From Bacteroidales bacterium (GTDB taxonomy: Bacteria; Bacteroidota; Bacteroidia; Bacteroidales; UBA932): a DNA stretch of 64,000 bases. The first letter of the stretch is position 1. Each line of letters begins with the position of its first letter. Where the stretch lies: positions 221,320 through 285,319 of the forward strand of contig JAGCVJ010000010.1 in NCBI GenBank assembly GCA_017962375.1, written 5' to 3'. The notes beneath the pieces were generated by a model. It did no database searches. It saw only the letters and a list, made by a program, of their open reading frames with translations, and was not told where the DNA came from. Position numbers and translations under genes: made by a program. Shown here in pieces: positions 1-9,700 of the stretch.

Positions 1-1041
1 GAACAGCTTATACATGAGGCCCGGGCCGTACAGCGGCTTGAATGTGATTTCGTCTCCCGTCTGAAGCAGGTGAGGGAACGGTCCGATAAGTCCGCCCAGG
101 ATGAAAACCAGGCGGTTGAAGAATGAGGATGTCACATTTACGCTCTCGCCGCCGGTGCTGTATCTGTAATAGTTCTCGACAATCAGCCTGAAGGCCAGGT
201 AAATTATCAAGATTCCGAATACGGAGAAGAAAATCACCAGCACTCTCCTCTTTTCAACGAACAGGTAATAAACCAGATACGCCAGCCACAAACCGAAGGT
301 AACTGCCGGCCTGAAGAAGAACAGCAGGGCGGACATTACAAGTCCCAGCACAATGTTGCGCGTATGTTTTGTGCTTTTGTGGCGGTAGAGGCAGAAAATG
401 CACGCGATAACCAGGAACAGCAGCAGAATCTCCTTGAGGAAGCTTCCCATGAAGAATATCGTGTAGGAAGAAATGCTATAGGCCAACGAGGCGGTGTAGG
501 CGTATCTCTTGCTCATTAGGCTTCTTCCGATGGAGAAGAGCATCCACGCGCTGATGGTGTTCAGTATGATGAAAAACAGGTTGATGAACTCCTTAGAAGG
601 AACAATCTTCATAAGGTAGGACATCACGATAGGGGCTCCCAGGTCGTCGTACTCCAGGTCTTCGATTACGGTCAGATAATAGATGATGTCTTTGTTCGGC
701 ATGTCTTTTATCTTGTAGCTGAGCTCTTCGTAGATTCTGGCGTCCTGCTCGGAGAAGATGAACGTATTGCCCGTGTAATAGTACGAAATCAGCAGATATA
801 GAGCCACAAAGACAAACGAGAAGACGAAGACAGTTATAGCCAGCCTCCTGCTTGTGAGCTTCTCCTCATTGATGGTGAGGCTTCGGTAAACTACGGCGGA
901 AAATGCCGTGAACGTTACAAGAATCAGGGCGTTGTAAGGGCTCAGCGGGAACTTCCAATAGAAGAAAAGTATCAGGTAGAGAAGAATACCCGACACAATG
1001 TAAACCTTGTTGATCCTTTTCAGTAGTCCTGTCTGCATCAT
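1..1041 (-). CDS. Multi-pass membrane protein, GT-C glycosyltransferase-like (3' end cut by window)
   Basis: The frame is open from an ATG-ATG at 1041/1038 to the window edge (347 codons, no stop), so the C-terminus is missing. The protein has a short basic start and then many hydrophobic segments (roughly residues 11-30, 36-52, 68-88, 148-165 and several more). An aspartate-containing extracellular-type loop follows the third segment (EQDARIYEE), reminiscent of the first loop of GT39/PMT-type GT-C enzymes, but I see no decisive motif. It is divergent from the glycosyltransferase genes to its right. It could be a lipid-linked sugar transferase, an O-unit polymerase or an unrelated membrane protein of a glycan locus. 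Confidence 0.6.
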   Translation of the reverse strand, partial: MMQTGLLKRINKVYIVSGILLYLILFFYWKFPLSPYNALILVTFTAFSAVVYRSLTINEEKLTSRRLAITVFVFSFVFVALYLLISYYYTGNTFIFSEQDARIYEELSYKIKDMPNKDIIYYLTVIEDLEYDDLGAPIVMSYLMKIVPSKEFINLFFIILNTISAWMLFSIGRSLMSKRYAYTASLAYSISSYTIFFMGSFLKEILLLFLVIACIFCLYRHKSTKHTRNIVLGLVMSALLFFFRPAVTFGLWLAYLVYYLFVEKRRVLVIFFSVFGILIIYLAFRLIVENYYRYSTGGESVNVTSSFFNRLVFILGGLIGPFPHLLQTGDEITFKPLYGPGLMYKLF

Positions 1042-1131
1042 AAATCGCGGAAGAAAGCCCCGCATCTTGTAAAGATATAAAACTTTTTTGATGATTGGCA
1101 AGGTGATTCATATAGAAGAAAAGCGTATATT

Positions 1132-1139
1132 TACATTTG
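1132..1139 (+). promoter_or_regulatory. -7 box TACATTTG of the glycan gene cluster
   Basis: Exact match to the Bacteroidota -7 consensus TAnnTTTG, 18 bp before the ATG of the GT4 gene. Confidence 0.6.
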
Positions 1140-1157
1140 TTATAAAATTTTGCAGTT

Positions 1158-2144
1158 ATGAGCGGCAGAAACTTTAAAGTACTGGTTGTGGCCCATGTTA
1201 AAAATGGGAAGTTTTCTCCATTTGTGATAGAGCAGGCAGAGGCCCTGAAGAAGGCTGGCTGCCAGATAGATATGTTCGGCGTGGAAGGGAAAGGCGTTTT
1301 CGGCTATCTGAAGAACTATCCTCGCCTGAAAAAGACGCTCAAGGCCTTCAAGCCGGACATTGTTCACGCATATTACGGGCTCACGGGGCTTTTGGCCAAT
1401 TTTCAGCGCAAGTACCCTGTTGTTACCTCATTCCTTGGGAGCGACATCCACAAGGGGGGCTGGGTTTTCCGCCTTTCCAAGAAATGCATGAAGCTTTCCA
1501 AGTACAATATATTCGGCGGAGTGTGGCTGAAGGAGAAATCGGGATACAAGAAAAGCAATGCCTGCATTGTGAGGTTCGGAGTGGATGGGCATACTTTCTT
1601 CCCGATAGACAAGCAACAGACGCTCGAAAGGGTTAAGAAGGATCCTCATCTTTGCGAGCGGCTGGAGAGCTTTTTGTCTGGGAAAGTGAAGCATCCTATT
1701 CTCTTTGCCGGAGCATTTGCAAACGCCGTTAAAAACGCCCCTCTGGCCCAGGCGGGCGTAGATTTGCTCAAGGCGGAAGACACTTACGAACTGATTGAGC
1801 TGAAGGGATATACGAGGGAGCAGGTAAATCTCCTGCAGAACTTTGTAGACTGCCTGGTTGTAACCTCGCTCAGAGAGGGCGGCGGACCGCTGGTTGTGAA
1901 GGAGGCTATGGCTTCCGGCTGCCCGGTGGTTTCCGTTGCGGTGGGAGACGTCAAGGAATTCATAAGCACTCTCGACGGCTGCTTCATAGTGGAACGAACC
2001 CCGGAGGCAGTAGCCGACGGAATCCGTAAGGCGATTGCTTTCGGCAAGAAGACCGACGGCACCGCAAGGCTGAAGGAACTAGAGCTGTTCAACAACATAA
2101 TTGCGGGCAAGATTATGGATGTGTATTCTAAGGTTTTGGAATGA
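1158..2144 (+). CDS. Family 4 glycosyltransferase (GT-B fold)
   Basis: A 328-residue protein that probably transfers a sugar from a nucleotide-sugar donor during surface polysaccharide or LPS assembly at the cytoplasmic face. The N-terminal half reads as a Rossmann-like acceptor domain. The C-terminal half has the GT4 donor-binding signature: an EGG (REGGGP) followed by VKEAMASGCPVV, that is the E-x7-E arrangement typical of retaining GT4 enzymes. It is somewhat shorter than the usual 360-400 residues, but both domains seem present. The start is an ATG 18 bp after a -7 box. The gene overlaps the next one by 4 nt (ATGA), so the two are translationally coupled. Donor and acceptor are unknown. 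Confidence 0.85.
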   Translation: MSGRNFKVLVVAHVKNGKFSPFVIEQAEALKKAGCQIDMFGVEGKGVFGYLKNYPRLKKTLKAFKPDIVHAYYGLTGLLANFQRKYPVVTSFLGSDIHKGGWVFRLSKKCMKLSKYNIFGGVWLKEKSGYKKSNACIVRFGVDGHTFFPIDKQQTLERVKKDPHLCERLESFLSGKVKHPILFAGAFANAVKNAPLAQAGVDLLKAEDTYELIELKGYTREQVNLLQNFVDCLVVTSLREGGGPLVVKEAMASGCPVVSVAVGDVKEFISTLDGCFIVERTPEAVADGIRKAIAFGKKTDGTARLKELELFNNIIAGKIMDVYSKVLE

Positions 2145-3211
2145 GAATTCTGATAGACATCAATCATCCTGCGCACGTGCATTACTTCCGTAACTTCATC
2201 CGCCTGATGGAGGAGAAGGGGCACAGCTTCTGCATTGTCAACCGCAACAGCAAGATGATTAACCGTTTGCTGGACGCATACGGCATTGAGCATATTGTCC
2301 GTAATGCCCGTCCTCAGAAAAAAGGCACTATCACCGCTTTGAAGTATCTGTGGGGCATGGTCCGCCATTGCCGCATGGCATCGCGGAAGTTCCGCCCCGA
2401 CCTTTACATGGGATTCGGCTCGGCTCCTTGCGCAATTACCTCGTTCCTTAGGCGCAAGCCTTGCATACTGCTGGAGGATACCGAGCATAACTCGTTGAAC
2501 CATAAGCTCTACAAGCCGTTTGTAAACAAGGTGGTTACCCCGTTCTACTTTGAGAAGGAACTCTGGAAGAAACCAAACGGCAAGCAGATCCGCATGAACG
2601 CCTACATTGAGCAGCTGTATCTGCACAGCAGGTTCTTTTCTATGGACAGGTCCGTGCTTGACTCCCTGGGCCTGGAGCCTGGCAAGTACGTGGTTATCCG
2701 TTTCACGGCCTTTGGAGCTCATCACGACATGAAGGTAAACCACATCAGCCCTGAAACCAAGAAACGCATAGTTGCCTCTTTGGCAGACAGATACAAGATT
2801 GTACTTTCTCTTGAGAATCCTAAGGACGCCGAGGATCCAGCTTTCTCATCTCATTTAATGGACTTTCCTCCGGAGAAGATCCACGACATCATGGCCGGTG
2901 CTGCGTTTGTGCTGACAGAGGGTGGCACTATGGCTTCCGAGGCCTTTGTTCTTGGCGTTCCGTACATCTTCCTCAGTCCACTGCTGGCCGGAAACCTGAA
3001 TTACCAGAGCAAGAACTATCCGGACCAGGTGTTTTTGACCAACACTGAAGAGGAAGTATATTCCGCGATAAAGACAATAGAAGAAACAACGGCTTCAAAG
3101 CCAGACTTGTACGGACCGGCTCGCCGAAAAGAAATAGAGGCCGTGACAGACAATCCAACGGCCTTCGTCGAGGACTTTGTCCTGTCATATTTTAAACAGA
3201 ACAAGAGCTGA
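2141..3211 (+). CDS. DUF354 family protein (GT-B-like)
   Basis: A 356-residue soluble protein. It begins with a strand-loop pattern (MRILIDINHPAHVHYF) characteristic of DUF354 proteins, which share the GT-B-like fold of UDP-GlcNAc 2-epimerases and MurG-type enzymes. A second conserved block near residues 250-275 has GAAFVLTEGGTMASEA, a nucleotide-sugar-binding-like Gly/Thr-rich loop with a glutamate. Its biochemical reaction is not established. The 4-nt overlap with the upstream GT4 gene and the surrounding sugar-nucleotide genes suggest a role in polysaccharide synthesis. Confidence 0.8.
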   Translation: MRILIDINHPAHVHYFRNFIRLMEEKGHSFCIVNRNSKMINRLLDAYGIEHIVRNARPQKKGTITALKYLWGMVRHCRMASRKFRPDLYMGFGSAPCAITSFLRRKPCILLEDTEHNSLNHKLYKPFVNKVVTPFYFEKELWKKPNGKQIRMNAYIEQLYLHSRFFSMDRSVLDSLGLEPGKYVVIRFTAFGAHHDMKVNHISPETKKRIVASLADRYKIVLSLENPKDAEDPAFSSHLMDFPPEKIHDIMAGAAFVLTEGGTMASEAFVLGVPYIFLSPLLAGNLNYQSKNYPDQVFLTNTEEEVYSAIKTIEETTASKPDLYGPARRKEIEAVTDNPTAFVEDFVLSYFKQNKS

Positions 3212-3224
3212 TGTCTAGGAGTTT

Positions 3225-4412
3225 ATGGGACTGTACGGCAAGAAATACAAGGTTGACGATGTGAGTGTGAGGGCTTTTCTGGCTCTTGCATCAGCCGGTA
3301 TGTGGGGTGATAAACAGACTTTGGACTGGAAGGCCGTAGACTGGGATGACGTCTTTCAACTGGCTAAAGAACAGGCTCTTGTGGGAATAGTTTCCTCTGC
3401 GTTTGATCCGGCTCCAAGCGGACAGGATCTTGGCTTCGAGTTGCAGGAAGTGCTTTCCAGAGACCAGAGGAAGGCCCTGGCCAAGAAAGTCTACTCCATA
3501 GAGCAGCGCAACCTCAAGATGAATCTTTTCATTGCCAAGCTGTTCAAAATGCTTGAAAACCATAATCTTCATCCGGTGCTTCATAAAGGCCAGGGCTTGG
3601 CTTACGACTACCCGAATCCTTTGCGCAGATCTCCGGGAGATGTGGATATACTTCTTAAGCCGGACGAGTACGCCAAGGCCAGAGATCTTCTGTTGCCCAA
3701 AGCCTCAAAGGTCATCGACGACGGCAATGAGGGTTCTCACGCTTCCTTTTTCTTCTCAGGCAATATCGTGGAGCTTCACGAATCGCTTCATATAAGCCTT
3801 AAAAAGTCTATAGATCAGGAGATTGACCGGTTGCTTGAGGAGATGTTCAAGCAGAAATCGTTCAGGACGCTAGATTTCGAAGCCTCTGATATAAACCTTC
3901 CTGCCGTAAACTACGATGTGGTTTTCGTGTTCTGTCACATTTTGCAGCATCTGTTCACAGGCGGAATTGGACTTCGCCAGGTTTATGACCTGTCTCGGAT
4001 CCTTCATGTTTATCGCGATGAAATAGACCGTGGCTTTCTTGAGACCGAACTGAAACGGCTGGGTCTCATGGATGAGTGGAATGCTTTTGCCACCCTGATG
4101 GTCAATTACTTGGGAGCTCCGGCAGAGGATATTCCTTTCTTCCCGGTACATACTTCAGCCTGCAACAACTCCACAAAGTGGAACCGCAAGGCAAAGAAAA
4201 TCCTGTCCTACATACTTTCCACTGGAAACATGGGCAAGAACCGCGACCTGAGCTACAGGAAGAAATCCCCGTACTTGATCAAGAAGACCGTTACTTTGTG
4301 GTTCATAATCAGCAATGCCGTACGCCTGGGCTCAATCTTCCCGAAAGATACAGCTATGATTTCTTTCAAAGGTCTTGCCTCAGGACTGAAAGACCTTGCC
4401 GAGCATAAGTAA
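3225..4412 (+). CDS. Nucleotidyltransferase-fold protein (NTP_transf_5-like)
   Basis: A 395-residue protein. The centre holds a polymerase-beta-like nucleotidyltransferase signature: HKGQGLAYDYPNP, then SPGDVDILL (the metal-binding D-x-D, about residues 138-143) and a later VELH supplying a third acidic residue. This arrangement fits the uncharacterised family PF14907, found scattered in polysaccharide and lasso-peptide loci. The C-terminal third is basic with one hydrophobic stretch near residue 360. The gene starts 13 bp after the DUF354 gene, in the same operon. What it modifies is unknown. Confidence 0.75.
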   Translation: MGLYGKKYKVDDVSVRAFLALASAGMWGDKQTLDWKAVDWDDVFQLAKEQALVGIVSSAFDPAPSGQDLGFELQEVLSRDQRKALAKKVYSIEQRNLKMNLFIAKLFKMLENHNLHPVLHKGQGLAYDYPNPLRRSPGDVDILLKPDEYAKARDLLLPKASKVIDDGNEGSHASFFFSGNIVELHESLHISLKKSIDQEIDRLLEEMFKQKSFRTLDFEASDINLPAVNYDVVFVFCHILQHLFTGGIGLRQVYDLSRILHVYRDEIDRGFLETELKRLGLMDEWNAFATLMVNYLGAPAEDIPFFPVHTSACNNSTKWNRKAKKILSYILSTGNMGKNRDLSYRKKSPYLIKKTVTLWFIISNAVRLGSIFPKDTAMISFKGLASGLKDLAEHK

Positions 4413-4472
4413 ATAAATCGTATTTTTACTATTTGAAATATGAGAGTTACCGATAATAATACAAGGACTGTT

Positions 4473-5744
4473 ATGAAGAAAGAGACTATTGCCGTTGTGG
4501 GGCTGGGATATGTGGGGCTGCCGCTGGCGCTTGCTTTCGCCGAGAAATTCAAGGTTCTGGGGTTTGACATTAACAATCGCAGGATTGCAAGGCTCAGGAA
4601 GGGGGATGACCCGAGCGGGGAGATGAAGGCTGCGGATTTCAGGAACAAGAACATTGTGTTCACTTCTGAGATTGCGGATATCGCTGAGGCTACTTTCTAT
4701 GTGGTGGCTGTGCCAACTCCCGTGAATGACGCCAATGAGCCGGATCTGTTTCCGCTGCTGTCTGCTACTGAGACAGTTGCAAAGGTGCTGGCAAAGGGAA
4801 ACTGCGTGGTTTACGAGTCTACGGTTTATCCCGGATGCACGGAGGATGACTGCGTGCCGGTGCTGGAGAGGATCTCGGGGCTGAAGATGGGCAAGGGCTT
4901 CAAGGTGGGCTATTCCCCGGAGAGGATCAATCCGGGCGACAAGGTGCATACTCTCAGGAACACGGTGAAGATAGTTTCAGGCTGCGACAAGGCGGCGCTG
5001 GACAGGATAGCAGGCGTGTATTCGTTTGTGGTTGAGCCGGGCGTGCATCGGGCTCCGTCTATCAAGGTTGCGGAAGCGGCAAAGATTATCGAGAATACCC
5101 AGAGGGATGTGAACATAGCCCTGATGAACGAGCTGAGCATACTGTTCGGCCGTATGGGAATCAATACCTACGATGTGCTGGACGCTGCCGGGACCAAGTG
5201 GAACTTCCTGAAGTTCTACCCGGGGCTTGTAGGCGGGCATTGCATCGGGGTGGACCCGTATTACCTTGTGCACAAGGCTCATAAGCTCAAGTATCATACG
5301 AAGGTTATCAATGCCGGAAGGTTTGTCAACGACTCCATGGGCGGCTACATAGGCAAGAAGATTGTCAAGGGGCTGGTGGAGAGCGGACGGGCTATCAAGA
5401 ACTCCAAGGTGCTGATTCTGGGCATCACCTTCAAGGAAGACGTGTCGGATATCCGCAACTCCAAGGTGGTGAACATCATAGAGGAACTCAAGAGCTACGG
5501 GGTGAAGACCACGGTCTATGACCCGATGGCTGATCCTGAGGAGGTGAAGAATGTTTACGGTATCACCCTGAGCAAGACTATTGGAAGCGGGTATGACGCT
5601 GTGGTTGTGGCGGTTGCGCACAAGCAGCTGAAAAGTCTCAAGGAGAAGGACTTCATTGCGATGAGCGGCCCGAACGCCCTTCTTTGCGACATTAAGGGCC
5701 TGTACAGGGGCAAGATCAAGAAGATGAAATACTGGAGCCTGTAG
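4473..5744 (+). CDS. wbpA: UDP-N-acetylhexosamine 6-dehydrogenase (WbpA/TviB type)
   Basis: An NAD-dependent enzyme that oxidises the C6 hydroxyl of a UDP-HexNAc to a uronate. The N-terminus has the Rossmann motif GLGYVGLPLA (residues 10-19). The catalytic cysteine is Cys257 in GGHCIGVDPYY, which in this family forms the thioester intermediate. STVYPGCTEDD and YSPERINPGD are typical of the TviB/WbpA/VipA branch rather than UDP-glucose dehydrogenase. I chose the ATG at 4473, which is preceded by AAGGA at 9 bp and matches family N-termini; an in-frame ATG at 4440 would add 11 residues. It sits directly before a WlbA-type gene, whose substrate would be its product. Confidence 0.88.
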   Translation: MKKETIAVVGLGYVGLPLALAFAEKFKVLGFDINNRRIARLRKGDDPSGEMKAADFRNKNIVFTSEIADIAEATFYVVAVPTPVNDANEPDLFPLLSATETVAKVLAKGNCVVYESTVYPGCTEDDCVPVLERISGLKMGKGFKVGYSPERINPGDKVHTLRNTVKIVSGCDKAALDRIAGVYSFVVEPGVHRAPSIKVAEAAKIIENTQRDVNIALMNELSILFGRMGINTYDVLDAAGTKWNFLKFYPGLVGGHCIGVDPYYLVHKAHKLKYHTKVINAGRFVNDSMGGYIGKKIVKGLVESGRAIKNSKVLILGITFKEDVSDIRNSKVVNIIEELKSYGVKTTVYDPMADPEEVKNVYGITLSKTIGSGYDAVVVAVAHKQLKSLKEKDFIAMSGPNALLCDIKGLYRGKIKKMKYWSL

Positions 5745-5779
5745 CGTACGGGCTTCGGTGACGTTAATATTTTACTGAT

Positions 5780-6760
5780 ATGCAGAATTTTGCGCTTATA
5801 GGAGCTGCGGGTTATATAGCTCCGAGACATATAAAGGCAATTGCCGACACGGGCAACAATCTGGTTGTGGCATACGACAAATTCGACAGCGTGGGGCGTC
5901 TGGACAGCTCGTTCCCGGAGTGCTCGTTCTATACGGAAAACGAGCAGTTCGACCGTTTCTGTTCCAAGAGGATGCTTACGTCTGATCCGCTTAACTGGCT
6001 GAGTATCTGCACTCCTAACTATACTCACGATGCGTTTATCCGCTACGGCCTGCGCCTGGGCGTGGATGTGATCTGCGAGAAGCCGCTGGTGCTCAACCCG
6101 TGGAACATAGACAATCTGGAGGATCTGGAGAGGGAGACCGGCCACAAGGCGTACACGATTCTGCAGCTGAGGCTTCACGATGCCATTGCGGCACTGAAGA
6201 AGAAGGTGGACGAGGGGCCTCAGGACAAGATCTATGACGTTGACCTTACGTACATTACATCGCGAGGAAAATGGTACTACGCTTCCTGGAAGGGCGATGT
6301 TCACAAGAGCGGCGGCGTGGCTACGAACATAGGCGTGCATTTCTACGATATGCTGCAGTGGATCTTCGGCCCGGTGCAGAAGAACATAGTTCACATCATG
6401 AGCTTCGACCGCGTGGCCGGGTATCTGGAACTGAAGAAGGCCCGCGTTCGTTACTTCCTGAGCATCAACGCACAAACGCTTCCTGAAAATGCTGTTCAGG
6501 GCGAGAAGAAGACCTACCGCACCCTCAACATAGACGGCGAGGAGTTCGAGTTCAGCAAGGGCTTCACCGAGCTGCATACGGAGAGCTACAAGAAGATTCT
6601 CGCCGGCGAAGGCTTCCGCATCGGCGAGGCCCGTCCGTGCATAGAAATCGTGAGCCAGATCCGCAACTCCAAGCCGATAGGCCTGGTAGGGGACTATCAT
6701 CCTCTGGCCAAGATGCCGCTTGCCAAGCATCCGTTCGGCTGGGATGACATGAAGTTCTGA
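5780..6760 (+). CDS. wlbA: UDP-N-acetyl-2-amino-2-deoxyglucuronate 3-oxidase (Gfo/Idh/MocA)
   Basis: A 326-residue NAD-dependent dehydrogenase that oxidises the C3 hydroxyl of UDP-GlcNAcA, the second step towards UDP-2,3-diacetamido uronic acids. The sequence begins with the WlbA hallmark NFALIGAAGYIAPRH, has the GFO/IDH catalytic EKP (residues 100-102) and the NIGVHFYDML block with His187. The whole protein is close to what I recall of Bordetella WlbA and Pseudomonas WbpB, including its length. It follows the dehydrogenase gene by 35 bp. The aminotransferase and acetyltransferase needed for the next steps are not in this window. Confidence 0.88.
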   Translation: MQNFALIGAAGYIAPRHIKAIADTGNNLVVAYDKFDSVGRLDSSFPECSFYTENEQFDRFCSKRMLTSDPLNWLSICTPNYTHDAFIRYGLRLGVDVICEKPLVLNPWNIDNLEDLERETGHKAYTILQLRLHDAIAALKKKVDEGPQDKIYDVDLTYITSRGKWYYASWKGDVHKSGGVATNIGVHFYDMLQWIFGPVQKNIVHIMSFDRVAGYLELKKARVRYFLSINAQTLPENAVQGEKKTYRTLNIDGEEFEFSKGFTELHTESYKKILAGEGFRIGEARPCIEIVSQIRNSKPIGLVGDYHPLAKMPLAKHPFGWDDMKF

Positions 6761-6778
6761 TTAGTTTCCGCAAAACAA

Positions 6779-9700
6779 ATGGTCAATCATTTGCGTCCTG
6801 TGTATGTCTCGGACAGGCAGTCTGCCTGTTATTATGCAGACGATCTGCATAGAATTGCATATTCGGCCGACGCTTCTGTTTACCGTGAGATTCCTCTGGG
6901 AGTGGCTTATCCTCAGACGGTTGAGGATGTGATTGAACTTGTTCGGGCTGCCTGTAAGATGCACACTCATCTTATTCCCCGGGCGGGCGGCACTTCCATC
7001 TGCGGCCAGGTTGTGGGAAGCGGCATTGTATGCGACATCTCCCGCCACTGGAGCAAGATTCTGGAAATCAATCCTGACCAGAAATGGGCCAGGGTTCAGC
7101 CGGGAGTTGTGCGCGATGAACTGAACCTTGCACTGAAGCCTTACGGCCTGTTTTTCAGCCCGGAAACTTCCACCAGCAACCGCTGCTGCATTGGCGGAAT
7201 GCTGGGCAACAATTCTTGCGGCACTCATTCCCTGGTTTACGGCTCCACCCGCCATCATGTTCTGGAGGCCACCGCTATTCTCAGCGACGGCACGGTTGAA
7301 GTCTTCAAGGAATACACGATAGCCGAGCTGGAAGACCGCTTCGGCAAGCGGTTCTGGGAGAAGGAAAGCGGCGGAGATTCCCTGATAGAAAAGATTTATG
7401 CTCAGCTTATTAGATGGGCGCTTGATTCAAATTCAGTTGCTCTTGTCCGTGACAATTATCCAGATCCGAGCCTCAGGCGCAGAAGTTGCGGCTACGCAAT
7501 AGATGAAACAATTTCAGACATTCCGCAAAATATAAACCTTTGCAAGCTGCTTTGCGGCAGCGAGGGCACGCTGGCATTCATCACGGAGATCAAGGTTTCT
7601 CTTGATCCTCTTCCGTCTGAAAGCAAGATGGTGGTATGCGCCCATTGCAACAGCCTGGAAGCCAGTCTCCAGGCCAATCTCGTAGCCCTTCGGCACAACC
7701 CCGTGGCCGTGGAGCTGATGGACGGGCAGATTCTGGATCTTAGCGCAAACAACCTTGAGCAGCAGCGCAACCGTTTCTTCATACAGGGCAATCCTGCAGC
7801 GCTGATTATCGCTGAGTTTGAAGGGGAGCAGATGGAGAAAAACGCTGCTGAGTTTGAGAAAGAGGTTCTGGCGGCAGAAGGGGCTGATGCTTTAGCGTAT
7901 TGCTGCACAAGGGTTTACGGAAGCGATATAAGCCGCGTATGGGATCTGAGAAAAGCTGGCCTGGGCGTATTGAGCGGAATGAAAGGCGATGCCAAGCCGG
8001 TGGGAGTTATCGAGGACACAGCAGTTGCTCCGTCTCGTCTTCCGGCATATATTGCGGACTTCAAGCAGATGCTCACAAACCTCGGACTTTCCTGCGTATA
8101 CTACGGGCATATAAGCACGGGCGAGCTGCATCTTCGTCCGATTCTCAACCTCAAAGACCCGTTTGACCGCAAGAAATTCCGTCAGGTGGCTCACGACACG
8201 GCTCTTCTAGTACGCAAGCACAAGGGTAGCCTCTCCGGCGAGCACGGCGACGGCAGGCTCCGCGGGGAGTTTATTCCGCTGATGTACGGCCCTGAGGTTT
8301 ACGAGCTTATGCGCCAGGTGAAAAAGACCTGGGACCCGGACGGCGTGTTCAATATGGGCAAGATTGTGGATACTCCGCCTATGGACGAGTACCTTCGTTA
8401 TCTGCTAGGAGAATCGGGATATATTCTTCCAGAGGAGACTTTCTTCACTTGGAACGGGGAGTTCTCTCACGGCGAGAGCAATCCGTACGCAATGCTCTGC
8501 AGCATAGAGCAGTGCAACGGTGCCGGAGCCTGCCGAAAGTCTTCGCTGATGGGCGGAACCATGTGTCCGGCATTCAAGGTTTCAGGCGAGGAGCTCTGGA
8601 GCACTCGCGCCCGTAGCAATGTCCTCCGCGAACTGCTGACATACGGCTTTTCGGGAAAGGAGAGTTTCAAGGAAGTTGTATGCAGCGCTGAAGTAGGGGA
8701 TATACTCTCATCATGCCTTGCGTGCAAGGGCTGCCGGAGCGAATGCCCGTCCAACGTGGATATGACAAGGCTCCACGCCGAGCTGCTTCAGCACCGCTGG
8801 AAGTACAAGGGTACTCCGCTCAGTATCTGGATGATAGCCCGCATGGCTTCGTTCGAGAGGCTGGGGCATTATGTGCGTCCGCTGTACAATTTCTTCGCCG
8901 GATGGAAGCCGTCTGCATCGCTGATAAAGAAGATTGTCAAGTTCTCGTCTGAGAGGAATATTCCTAAGCTCAGCCGCTGGTCTATGCGCAGTCTTGTGGC
9001 CCGCGAGCTGAAGAAGGAACAGGTGCGCCGGGAAAAGAGTTCACGGAAGGTATATCTTTTCGCCGACGAGTTCACCAACTATCAGGAGGCGGAGCTGGGC
9101 CTGACGTTTGCGCGTCTGCTGATGAGTCTGGGCTATGATGTCCAGATTCCGCGCCACGTGGAAAGCGGCAGGGCGGCCATATCCAAGGGTTGCCTGAAGT
9201 TGGCCAAGAGGTTTGCGGCAAAGAATGTTTCTCTGCTGAGCGGCATAATCGCCGAAGATGCTCCTTTGGTTGGCATTGAGCCGAGCTGCATACTGAGTTT
9301 CAGGGACGAGTACCCGGATCTTGTGCCTGCTGAAATGCGGGCCAAAGCCAAGGCTCTGGCGAAGAACTGTCTGCTCTATGACGAGTTCATAGTCAGGGAG
9401 ATAGAGAAGGGTAACATTTCCGCCCGAGACTTCAATTCCGTCAGGTGCGACATTTATCTGCACGGCCACTGCCACCAGAAGGCGCTGGTGGGAATCGGCA
9501 AGACGGAGCAGATGCTCAAGACGCTTCTGCCAAAGGCTGAAGTGCATACGATTCCAAGCGGATGCTGCGGCATGGCAGGCAGTTTCGGCTATGAGAAGGC
9601 CCACTACCAGACCTCTATGGAGATTGGGGAGATGGTTCTCTTCCCGGCTGTGCGCCAGGCTCTTGGTTCAAAGGGCAAATGCGTACCGTCATTCCCGGTT

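Noticed and set aside
1784-2743. Long open frame (about 320 codons) on the minus strand opposite the GT4 and DUF354 genes
   Set aside because: It spans two well-supported plus-strand genes and shows no protein-like pattern.
5555-6730. Long open frame (about 390 codons) on the minus strand opposite wlbA
   Set aside because: The plus strand encodes a clear WlbA homologue; the minus frame has no recognisable motif and is a by-product of GC-rich codon use.
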